64,000 nt of DNA, from NCBI RefSeq assembly GCF_014635885.1, contig NZ_BMDR01000004.1, forward strand, positions 124,001 through 188,000, in the 5' to 3' direction. The translations under genes were made by a program, and so were the position numbers. Positions 35,880 through 43,773 of the stretch are shown here, in pieces. The notes under the pieces are model-generated. The model made no database searches and was not told where the DNA came from. It saw only the letters and a list, made by a program, of their open reading frames with translations. This DNA is from Acinetobacter vivianii. Lineage in GTDB: Bacteria > Pseudomonadota > Gammaproteobacteria > Pseudomonadales > Moraxellaceae. Position 1 is the first letter of the stretch, and every line of letters begins with the position of its first letter.

Positions 35880-36755
35880 TTAGATAATCCCAGTGGTTTT
35901 AAACTCCTGAACATTTAACATATCGATTGGACTCATCATCTTGCCTTCATGTTCGACAAATCCGACAAAAGTGGTGCTCATATTCCAGCCGAGCAATCCT
36001 CTTAGCTCATCTGGGAAGCTTTTAATTGTTTCGGTGGAGAGAGATAAATAATGGTTTTCTTCCTGTCTGAGAAAGCCAAGATCATAAGACATCGTGAGTC
36101 CGATACGAGGTGCATGACTGACATTGGCACCTCCACCATGATAGGTCGAACCAATCCAGATTAAAGCATCTCCAGCTTTCATTTCAGCCGCGACGGTTTC
36201 GTCTTCTTTAGGTACTCTTAGATCATCCCACAAATGGCTGGCAGGAATGACGCGAGTCGCGCCATTTTCTTCTGTAAAATCAGTCACAGCAAACATAATC
36301 TGGACTCTGGCTTCACGACCATAACCCGGATGTTGCCACATCCATACTGTATCGTCACGATGTAAGGGTTGTGCTTTTTGACCTGGCCAGATCTGAATCG
36401 CTTGAGTCACACCCACCTGAATGTCTGGATAGAGTTCAATTCTATTTTCACCACTCCATGCCTGTAGTGGGGTTTGAAGAATCGATTTTGCGGTATCTAA
36501 AAATACTGGATTCATTGCCACCAAGGGCATTTGTGGCAAGCGTGCAAATAAACGGCTCATTCGGCGGGTCTTCGTACCTGCAAAATATTCATCTTCTCCG
36601 TCTGGGATCAACTCTAATTGCTGTGATAATGTTTGATAAATATCTTGGGTTATTTCATCATTTAAAAAATTTTCAATGATGACACCACCATCTCTTTTAA
36701 TAATCGAAACGATTTCATCGATTTGTGTATCTTTGCTTAATTTGACGAGTGACAT
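35880..36755 (-). CDS. Phytanoyl-CoA dioxygenase (PhyH) family protein
   Basis: A 291-residue Fe(II)/2-oxoglutarate-type oxygenase. The metal motif HxD is in QPLHRDDTVW (about residues 131-140), the distal His in STYHGGGAN, and the 2-oxoglutarate Arg in PRIGLTMSYD. Family members hydroxylate acyl-CoAs or other small hydrophobic molecules; the substrate here is unknown. It lies 205 bp downstream of an alpha/beta hydrolase gene and near a flavin monooxygenase in the same direction, suggesting a shared oxidation pathway. Confidence 0.85.
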   Translation of the reverse strand: MSLVKLSKDTQIDEIVSIIKRDGGVIIENFLNDEITQDIYQTLSQQLELIPDGEDEYFAGTKTRRMSRLFARLPQMPLVAMNPVFLDTAKSILQTPLQAWSGENRIELYPDIQVGVTQAIQIWPGQKAQPLHRDDTVWMWQHPGYGREARVQIMFAVTDFTEENGATRVIPASHLWDDLRVPKEDETVAAEMKAGDALIWIGSTYHGGGANVSHAPRIGLTMSYDLGFLRQEENHYLSLSTETIKSFPDELRGLLGWNMSTTFVGFVEHEGKMMSPIDMLNVQEFKTTGII

Positions 36756-36960
36756 AAGATTTCCTTATCCATCCTGATTGATATGATTTCAAAGCATTTA
36801 AATGAACTGCTTTGTGATGCGATTGGTGTTCATACATAACGCTTCAGTTTTTAGTCTTCATCGCGATAGCTGATTAAATTTTTGAGGCTGTCGCAGAATG
36901 CTATGCGCTTATGTATGTATTTGAATTAAATGTTTTTCTACAATGAAAATTTATAAACTT

Positions 36961-37881
36961 TCATTTCTCTAGGGAGGGTGGAGCAAGTGTCTTTTTCAAG
37001 AAATTGATCTGATCAATCAGCACGGTTTCACCCCATGATTCGGTATAGAAATCAAAATGATCAATTGGATATTCCAGCAATTCAGCTGGGCCTTGAATTA
37101 GACGTGCTGTTTTTCGGGCTGGGTTCGGTGGTGCAATCTGGTCATTGGCACCCACTTGGATCAAGGTCGGGCATTTCACATTTTTTGCAAAAGCCACAGG
37201 CCGGTTGTATGAAACTTCCAGAGCTGCACGAGCACAGACTTCATTCCGCCAAGTCGGACCTGCCATAGAGGTATAGCTTTCTTCGGCACCGGGTGTGCTG
37301 ATCATTGCAGCCGTACCGGGTTGTCCAACAATTGGAATGAGATGGGGAGGGCGTTGAGTGATGGCATGCATTAAATCTTTTATGCCATGACCGATTGCTG
37401 TCGATATCTGCTTTATTCCACCATATTGGAATACTTGTTTTAGAGCTGCTAAACCATCAGTTGCCGGATTCATGGAGACGACAGCCGATATTTTTGGATC
37501 TTGTGCAGCAACGACCACGACATGACCACCCGAATAAGACGTGCCCCACAGTGCAATACGACTTCCATCTACATGGGGTAAATTCCGTGCAGCTTCGATC
37601 GCGGCATGATAATCCTCTCGTTGTTGAATATAAGATACATGCTGTCTTGGTAGTCCAGCAGACTCTCCAAATCCACGATAGTCAAATGCGAAAGTATCAA
37701 AACCTGCCTGACTGAAAGGTTCGGCAAAATCGAGTAATCCCGTATCTTTGGTACCACCGAAACCGTTACCCAAAATAATACAAGGCCGTCCTTGAGAAGA
37801 CTTGTATTCATCCGATTTTGCTGGGATGTACCATGCAGAACAGGTAATTCCTTTACTTGTAAATTTAATATTTTCCATCAT
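36961..37881 (-). CDS. Alpha/beta hydrolase
   Basis: A 306-residue cytoplasmic hydrolase. The oxyanion region is GNGFGGTKDTG (about residues 38-48). The nucleophile Ser is in ALWGTSYSGGH (about 115-125), followed by an Asp in VGANDQIAPP and a His in PIDHFDFY near the C-terminus. The start at 37881 follows AAGGAAAA; the longer frame adds 14 residues with no ribosome site. It lies 69 bp after a Baeyer-Villiger-type monooxygenase, so it may cleave the ester or lactone which that enzyme makes. Confidence 0.82.
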   Translation of the reverse strand: MMENIKFTSKGITCSAWYIPAKSDEYKSSQGRPCIILGNGFGGTKDTGLLDFAEPFSQAGFDTFAFDYRGFGESAGLPRQHVSYIQQREDYHAAIEAARNLPHVDGSRIALWGTSYSGGHVVVVAAQDPKISAVVSMNPATDGLAALKQVFQYGGIKQISTAIGHGIKDLMHAITQRPPHLIPIVGQPGTAAMISTPGAEESYTSMAGPTWRNEVCARAALEVSYNRPVAFAKNVKCPTLIQVGANDQIAPPNPARKTARLIQGPAELLEYPIDHFDFYTESWGETVLIDQINFLKKTLAPPSLEK

Positions 37882-37950
37882 ATTTTTCCTTGATCGATTT
37901 ATGTCCCTGATTGCTACTGGCAATAAGAGATGTCAATGTAAATCGCTGTG

Positions 37951-39486
37951 TTAAGCCTGAATTTTGATCTGTTCTGGCATTGTTTCTGTGGTAACAACGC
38001 TTGGCTTTTTCTTCGGCTTAATCTGGGTGAAACTTAGTTCTTTATCAAAAACAGGACCTTTACGAAGTCGCTCAACATCGAATTTATAATCTTGTTTTAC
38101 AATCCATGGGCCTTGTGTACCTGCCATTGGAAATTGTGCGATGCTTCGTTGAATGTAGCCTGAGTTCAGGTCTACAAATGGAATGCGTTTCATGCTTTTA
38201 TCACTGATGACGGGTGTGAATGTGGCATACTTATTTTCATCCATGTAATCCAGTAATCTACAGAAGTGTTTCCAGACCAGATCAACTTTTAAGGTCCATG
38301 CCAGATTGGTGTAGCCGAATGCGAAAGCAAAATTGGGAATGTCGGATAACATCATTGATTTGAAAATTGTGGTCTCTGGATAAACTATTTTTTTCCCGTC
38401 CACAATCAATTGTGTCTTGCTAAATGCGACCGCATTAAGGCCTGTAGCGGTCACAATGATATCGGCTTCCAGCGTTTTTCCTGATTTAAGTAAAATGCCT
38501 TCTTTGCTAAAACGCTCAATATGATCGGTGACGACAGATGCTTTACCCGCAGAAATCGCTTTGAACATATCGCCATCGGGGACAACACATAAACGTTCAT
38601 CCCACGGATTGTATTTCGGTGAAAAATGAGTGGCGACATCAAAGTCTTTTGGTAGATTTCGTTGTACATCCGAGATTAAAAAGCGACGCATCAGCTTTGG
38701 AAAGCGACGACTTAAATTGTAGACGCCCCGTGTCAAGGCAATATTTTTGCGGCGGATCAGATCGAAAGCACGTTGTGGTGAGAGAATACCATTGAGAGTA
38801 TTCGCGATTGCATCTGTACTTGGCGCTGCCATGACATAGCTTGGTGATCTCTGGAGCATGGTAATATGCCCGACCTTGTCAGCCATCGCAGGAATTAAGG
38901 TCACGGCTGTCGCACCACTACCAATCACCACAACCTTTTTGCTAGAATAATCAAGGTTTTCTGGCCAGTGTTGAGGGTGAATAATGAGTCCTTGAAATTC
39001 CTCCGCTCCCTTAAACTCAGGTGTATAGCCATTATCATAGTCATAATAACCTGTACTCATCAGTAAGAAGCGGGAGCGGAAAGTGATTAAAGTTTTCTGA
39101 TCTTTACGCTTCACTTTTACTGTCCAAAGACCTTCAGAAGATGAGAATTCGGCACTAGTCATATAATGGCCAAAGCGAATATGAGATTCGATGTCATTCT
39201 CAGTGATCGTTTCTTTTAAATAATTACAGATCATTTGAGCACTGCCAAAAACCCTTTTATTGGTCCACGGTTTAAAGCCAAATGCAAAAGACTGCATATC
39301 TGAATCTGAACGAATGCCTGGGTAACGGAACAGACTCCATGTGCCTCCAATTTCGTCGCGGCCTTCGAGCAAAGTGAATGTCGTATTCGGTCTATATTTT
39401 TTTAGATGGTATGCTGCGCTAATACCTGAAATCCCTGCGCCGATAATTAAAACATCAGTAATAGCAATTTGGTCTGATGTACTCAT
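37951..39486 (-). CDS. Flavin-binding monooxygenase, AlmA / Baeyer-Villiger type
   Basis: A 511-residue NADPH-dependent flavoprotein monooxygenase. The FAD motif VLIIGAGISGISAAYHL is near residues 11-27, followed by GGTWSLFRYPGIRSDSD. The Baeyer-Villiger fingerprint FxGxxxHxxxWP is seen as FQGLIIHPQHWP, followed by the NADPH motif VVVIGSGATAVTLIP. By memory it resembles AlmA of Acinetobacter, linked to long-chain alkane use, and EthA-type enzymes. The start at 39486 is chosen for GAGGAAAAAG just upstream. It is probably the first gene of an operon with the hydrolase and PhyH genes. Confidence 0.88.
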   Translation of the reverse strand: MSTSDQIAITDVLIIGAGISGISAAYHLKKYRPNTTFTLLEGRDEIGGTWSLFRYPGIRSDSDMQSFAFGFKPWTNKRVFGSAQMICNYLKETITENDIESHIRFGHYMTSAEFSSSEGLWTVKVKRKDQKTLITFRSRFLLMSTGYYDYDNGYTPEFKGAEEFQGLIIHPQHWPENLDYSSKKVVVIGSGATAVTLIPAMADKVGHITMLQRSPSYVMAAPSTDAIANTLNGILSPQRAFDLIRRKNIALTRGVYNLSRRFPKLMRRFLISDVQRNLPKDFDVATHFSPKYNPWDERLCVVPDGDMFKAISAGKASVVTDHIERFSKEGILLKSGKTLEADIIVTATGLNAVAFSKTQLIVDGKKIVYPETTIFKSMMLSDIPNFAFAFGYTNLAWTLKVDLVWKHFCRLLDYMDENKYATFTPVISDKSMKRIPFVDLNSGYIQRSIAQFPMAGTQGPWIVKQDYKFDVERLRKGPVFDKELSFTQIKPKKKPSVVTTETMPEQIKIQA

Positions 39487-39829
39487 ATCTTTTTCCTCTT
39501 CACACAATTTTAATAAATTGAGCATCAGTTAGATTTCCTAAGATGATGATTTTTATAATCTTCATTTTCCCTGATGAACAAAGTCCTTGATCCAGTCCAC
39601 ATTCACTTCGATTTAAATCGAGTGAAGTCTAGGCATGTGAATATTATTAAGCCAATAATTACACACTGTCAATGACTGTGTGTAATTATTGCAATATTGT
39701 CTTTCGGGTTAAGAGAGAATAAAGAGAAAGGGGAAATTTGGTCGAATTAAGCTACTGAATTTTATAATTTATATTTTATTTTTTTAATTAGTCGTTTTTC
39801 TGATTTTAAGCGGATAGAGGGAACGCACA
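39487..39829. other. Divergent promoter region of the monooxygenase operon and TetR gene
   Basis: About 343 bp of AT-rich sequence. Besides the 27-bp palindrome annotated at 39659 it holds a perfect 12-bp palindrome CGATTTAAATCG (39609-39620). No RNA gene is visible. Confidence 0.6.
39659..39685. promoter_or_regulatory. 27-bp palindromic operator, copy A (monooxygenase side)
   Basis: The outer arms TTACACA and TGTGTAA enclose a core containing GTCA-a-TGAC. A near-identical element lies at 40607 before the FadL-type gene. Together they bracket the TetR gene, their likely regulator. Confidence 0.65.
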
Positions 39830-39904
39830 ATGGTACAAAGACTTGTCGAAAGATTTATTAATACCTACAATGACACCATGCCAATAGGAAATGGGACCAT
39901 ATGA
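39830..39904 (+). CDS. Short upstream ORF overlapping the tetR start (24 codons)
   Basis: A 24-residue frame (MVQRLVERFINTYNDTMPIG and four more) starts eight bases after GAGGGAA. Its stop overlaps the TetR start codon as ATGA. This geometry suggests translational coupling of the regulator to a leader peptide. The peptide is basic at its start and has no recognised family. It may be fortuitous. Confidence 0.35.
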   Translation: MVQRLVERFINTYNDTMPIGNGTI

Positions 39905-40506
39905 CAACTTCTCGCCGTAGACCTAAACATGATCCAAAAGAATCTGAGCGAGAAATATTAGAGGCTGCTGAACAGTTTTTAAATGAACATCATTTTCGTG
40001 ACCTCAATATTGATGAGGTCATGCGCCGTACAGGTTTAAAACGCCCAGCTTTTTATGTCCATTTCCGTGATAAACATGATCTTACACTTCGTCTTGTTGA
40101 GAATATTGCCAGAGAATTATTTAATATCACGGAACGGTGGTTGGCAGGAAATAATCTCCAAGACGATCTAGAGCGTGCCTTGGTCGACTCTATAAATGTC
40201 TATATACAACATGGTCGTTTATTAAGGGCCTTTGTCGAAGCAGCAAGTGGAGATGAACGCGTTGATAGCGTCTATCGAGCAATAATTCAAGATTTTATCA
40301 AGGCGGCTGCTCAACACATAAGAGCAGAACAACAGGCAGGAAATATTAAAAAAAATTTAGATATCGACGAAACAGCAAAAGCGCTGATATGGCTGGAAGA
40401 GCGTTATCTTTCCGAAGCATTCGGACGTTCATCTCCTGTAGAACCTGAGGTTGTGATTCGTGTACTTCGAAATATCTGGACTTCAACGCTTTATGAGAAT
40501 AAATAA
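39901..40506 (+). CDS. TetR family transcriptional regulator (monooxygenase/FadL cluster)
   Basis: A 201-residue regulator. The helix-turn-helix (about residues 15-60) includes FRDLNIDEVMRRTGLKRPAF followed by YVHFRDKHDLTLRLV. The C-terminal half is helical and should bind a small hydrophobic effector. Near-identical palindromes lie on both sides, upstream of the divergent monooxygenase operon and upstream of the FadL-type porin gene, which makes a local repressor role likely. The ATG overlaps a short leader frame by four bases. Confidence 0.88.
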   Translation: MTTSRRRPKHDPKESEREILEAAEQFLNEHHFRDLNIDEVMRRTGLKRPAFYVHFRDKHDLTLRLVENIARELFNITERWLAGNNLQDDLERALVDSINVYIQHGRLLRAFVEAASGDERVDSVYRAIIQDFIKAAAQHIRAEQQAGNIKKNLDIDETAKALIWLEERYLSEAFGRSSPVEPEVVIRVLRNIWTSTLYENK

Positions 40507-40606
40507 AACACCAGCTACAGTTTAAACATTTTTAATTGAAAATATTTTATTTATGAATGGCTTGTATTAAATATAACTGGCAGGCGCAGCAATTTCCCTG
40601 CATAAA

Positions 40607-40633
40607 TTACACATGGTCATTGACACTGTGTAA
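40607..40633. promoter_or_regulatory. 27-bp palindromic operator, copy B (FadL side)
   Basis: The outer arms TTACACA and TGTGTAA surround the core GTCATTGAC, matching the reverse complement of copy A at all but about four positions. It lies about 110 bp upstream of the porin start. Confidence 0.65.
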
Positions 40634-40743
40634 TTTATTTATCAGTATATTCTTTATCCATTTTATCTGGTCTTCATGATGGTAAATGGATAAGGAAATA
40701 TCTCATCATTTGTGTGATTGAACAAAAAATTATAATTTTCAGG

Positions 40744-42108
40744 ATGAATTTAATAATGGAAAAATCTGTATGCAAGGAGAGTGTGGGCTTCTCTAGATTA
40801 TTCTCGAAAACTAGAGAAGTAACTCGAAATAATGGTTTGAATGGCTCATTTTCTAAGATCCATCGGTTCGGATTAGCTCCCATTATGTGCGGCATAATCA
40901 GTGTGCTGATCAGTGATCATACCCAAGCTTCCGCACTTGATCAGTCTGGTCAGTCGATACTGCCATTTTTAGAAAATGGTCATTATTTTGAAGCGAATGC
41001 ATTTGCTGTCGATGCTTCAGTTTCTGGTGTTGTGCATGATCGTCCAAATCTTGTGCGTGCAAATCAAAGTCGTGATACAGGTGATATTGGGCAAAATGTG
41101 CAATTTTATACAGCTGCATTGAAGTTACAATTAACCGATCAGTTTAGTTTCGGCCTGCTTTATGACCAACCATTTGCGGCAAAAACTGCATATCCACTTC
41201 GCCCCAACAATAGCTATTCAGATAATGATTTTAGTCAGGAAGGTACATCTGTAAATGTGGAAAGTCAGGACTTAAGTTTCATTTTTGGATATTCACCTTT
41301 TAAGAACTTCCAGATTTATGGCGGGCCTGTTTATCAGGAGGTTAAAGGAAAAGCGTCTTTCCGAGGCATGGCCTATACCGAGGCTTTTAATGGTTACGAG
41401 GCAAATTTTAAAGAAAAAGGAGAACTGGGTTGGCTGGCTGGGGTGAGCTATCAAATTCCAGAGATTGCATTGAAAGCGGCGGTCACGTATCGCTCCAAAA
41501 TCAAATATAAATTTCAGGTCGAAGAAAGTATATTTGGCGAACCTTTACAGTATGTCAAAGCCGCAAAGACGACAATCGAAACCCCTCAATCCGTCAATAT
41601 CGACTTTCAAACAGGAGTTGCCGAAAAAACAATTGCTTATATGAATTTGAGATGGGTGAATTGGAAAGATTTTAATATACGCCCGACCCAATACAACGCA
41701 CTTACCGCGGATTATCTAAATGAGCTTACGGAAGGTGCATACAAGAAAGGCATTGATTTAGATTCGTATCAAAAGGATCAATATAATGTAACCCTAGGAA
41801 TAGGCCATCAATTTACAGAAAAATGGAGTTTTGCCACCGATGTCGGCTGGGATTCTGGCACGGGTAATCCTGCTTCTACGTTGGGGCCAATGAAGGGATC
41901 ATGGTCAATGGGACTTGGTGCACAATTCAATCCTGCTCAAAATTATTTTATCGCCGCTGGTGTTAAATACTACTGGTTAGGTGATGCCAAGTCCGAAGAT
42001 GGTGCCTACTATTTACCTATCGATGGAATTAAAGAAATGGCAGAACAGGCTGAGTTTAAAAACAATCATGCTATCGCTTATGGGCTCAAAATTGGCTATC
42101 ACTTCTAA
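40744..42108 (+). CDS. OmpP1/FadL/TodX family outer membrane channel
   Basis: About 454 residues. A long, unusual N-terminal leader (about 45 residues) precedes the hydrophobic signal core, LAPIMCGIISVLISDH, with cleavage near TQASA. The mature N-terminus ALDQSGQSILPFLENG is characteristic of FadL, whose N-terminal hatch plugs a 14-stranded barrel. The C-terminus ends in an aromatic residue (AYGLKIGYHF) as expected for barrel insertion. It likely imports hydrophobic substrates for the nearby monooxygenase. The start is uncertain: ATG at 40744 or 40756, the latter with AGGA 11 bases upstream. Confidence 0.85.
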   Translation: MNLIMEKSVCKESVGFSRLFSKTREVTRNNGLNGSFSKIHRFGLAPIMCGIISVLISDHTQASALDQSGQSILPFLENGHYFEANAFAVDASVSGVVHDRPNLVRANQSRDTGDIGQNVQFYTAALKLQLTDQFSFGLLYDQPFAAKTAYPLRPNNSYSDNDFSQEGTSVNVESQDLSFIFGYSPFKNFQIYGGPVYQEVKGKASFRGMAYTEAFNGYEANFKEKGELGWLAGVSYQIPEIALKAAVTYRSKIKYKFQVEESIFGEPLQYVKAAKTTIETPQSVNIDFQTGVAEKTIAYMNLRWVNWKDFNIRPTQYNALTADYLNELTEGAYKKGIDLDSYQKDQYNVTLGIGHQFTEKWSFATDVGWDSGTGNPASTLGPMKGSWSMGLGAQFNPAQNYFIAAGVKYYWLGDAKSEDGAYYLPIDGIKEMAEQAEFKNNHAIAYGLKIGYHF

Positions 42109-42246
42109 GTCATTTGATGAGAGTAATCGTAAATTGAAAAGACTTTTGATTTTTGTACTTATCTAAAAAATAAGTCATTTCTACTCTGACATTGGCAATT
42201 TATTGAATGACAGAGATAGATAGCTCATTCATCTTACCGTTGTATA

Positions 42247-42291
42247 AAAAGCAGCAAAGTAATGAAATTTCCCTAATACTTTGCTGCTTTT
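42247..42291. terminator. Bidirectional terminator between the FadL-type gene and adeH
   Basis: AAAGCAGCAAAGTA and TACTTTGCTGCTTT form a 14-bp perfect stem around a 15-nt loop, with T-rich sequence on both outer sides. It lies between convergent genes. Confidence 0.82.
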
Positions 42292-42311
42292 AGTTTATCG
42301 TTGGGCGATTC

Positions 42312-43763
42312 CTATTGGGTGTGCCAACCCCCACCTAAAGCACGAATCAGATCTACACTGGCAATCATTCGACTACCATGAAGCTGTGCAGCGAGTTGCT
42401 CTTGCTGCAAGATACTCCGATCCGAATCAATCACATCCAGATAACTAATGCTGCCTTCACGATAACGCAAATGTGAAAGCTGATTGGCATGTCGAGATGA
42501 AGCAAGTGCTTGGCCCTGAGCTTGTATTTGCTGATCCAGAATACGTTGATCAGACAAACCATTTTCAACTTCACGAAAAGCATTCAGTACCGTTTGCCGA
42601 TAATTGGCAACACTTTGCTCATAACCTGCACGTGCCTGAGCGATACCCGCCTTACGTTGCCCACCGTCAAATAACGGTAAAGACAAAATTGTGCCTGCAA
42701 CAGGGCCGAGTAAAAAAGTCCGACTCGACCATTTGCCTAAATCACCTAAACTTGCAGATTCATAACCCAGTGCACCTGTAAGATCAAGTTTTGGGAAAAA
42801 GGCTGCACGTGCAATACCGATTCGGGCGTTATCCGCGGCCATCGCGCGTTCTGCGGCAGCAATGTCAGGACGACGTTCGAGCAGCGACGACGGTAAACCT
42901 GCGGGCAGGCGAATCGCCGTAGCAGACAAGGGTTGAATCGCTAAGCTAAAATCAGCAGGGGATTTACCAAGTAATACAGCCAATCCGTGTTCGGTACTGG
43001 TTCGACTCCGTGCAATGCTGAGTGCATTGGTCTGTGCAGTAGAGAGTTCCGTTTGTGCGCGAGAAACGTCCAGATCACTGACTAAGCCATTGCGATAACG
43101 TGCTTGGATCAAATTTTGATTCTCAGTCAGTAATTTGATGTTTTGCGCATAAATGACCTGTTCAGCATCGAATTGACGAATCAGAAAATAAGCTTGAGCA
43201 ACATCGGCTTGCAGTGCTAACAATGCGGAATGATACAAGGCTTCTTGTTGCTGTACATCAGCCGTTGCGGCATTGACACTGCTGGCAATTCGTCCAAACA
43301 AATCCAGTTCATAGGAGACATTGGCTTGTGCTCGCCACAGTGTACGAGCCGATGTCGGTGCATCTGCATCGAGTCCTAACGAAGCGGGTGAGGGCTTTTG
43401 ACGGGTTGGCCCAAAACCTGCGCCGATGCTAGGTAAACGTTCAGCTTGTGCAGCAGACCTCAAGGCGCGTGATGCTTGAATATTGGCTGCTGCCGCTTTT
43501 AGATTTTGGTTGCCCGCAATGGCTTGTTGTTCCAGATCGTTCAACTGAGGATCATTAAAAATATGCCACCATTCACCGCGAGACTGTGCATCAGCGGGTT
43601 GGGCAATGCTCCAGTTAGGATCATCCAGTTTGGCATCCGCTTCTTTAAATTGCAGTGGAATAATCACCTTGGCTGGCTGATATTCAGGTGCCAATGAGCA
43701 GCCTGCAAGTAGCAGGCTTCCCATGAGGGAGGAGAGTATCCAGTGTGGTTTGAATCCTGTCAT
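42312..43763 (-). CDS. adeH: RND efflux outer membrane channel AdeH
   Basis: The 483-residue OprM/TolC-type lipoprotein channel has lipobox LLAGC near residue 20 and two outer-membrane efflux repeats, shown by the GEWWHIFNDPQLNDLEQQA and QARAGYEQSVANYRQTVL segments. The start at 43763 follows GGAGCAGGAT; the longer frame has no support. It is third in the adeFGH operon, ten bases after adeG. It would form the exit duct for drugs pumped by AdeG. Confidence 0.92.
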   Translation of the reverse strand: MTGFKPHWILSSLMGSLLLAGCSLAPEYQPAKVIIPLQFKEADAKLDDPNWSIAQPADAQSRGEWWHIFNDPQLNDLEQQAIAGNQNLKAAAANIQASRALRSAAQAERLPSIGAGFGPTRQKPSPASLGLDADAPTSARTLWRAQANVSYELDLFGRIASSVNAATADVQQQEALYHSALLALQADVAQAYFLIRQFDAEQVIYAQNIKLLTENQNLIQARYRNGLVSDLDVSRAQTELSTAQTNALSIARSRTSTEHGLAVLLGKSPADFSLAIQPLSATAIRLPAGLPSSLLERRPDIAAAERAMAADNARIGIARAAFFPKLDLTGALGYESASLGDLGKWSSRTFLLGPVAGTILSLPLFDGGQRKAGIAQARAGYEQSVANYRQTVLNAFREVENGLSDQRILDQQIQAQGQALASSRHANQLSHLRYREGSISYLDVIDSDRSILQQEQLAAQLHGSRMIASVDLIRALGGGWHTQ

Positions 43764-43773
43764 ATCCTGCTCC

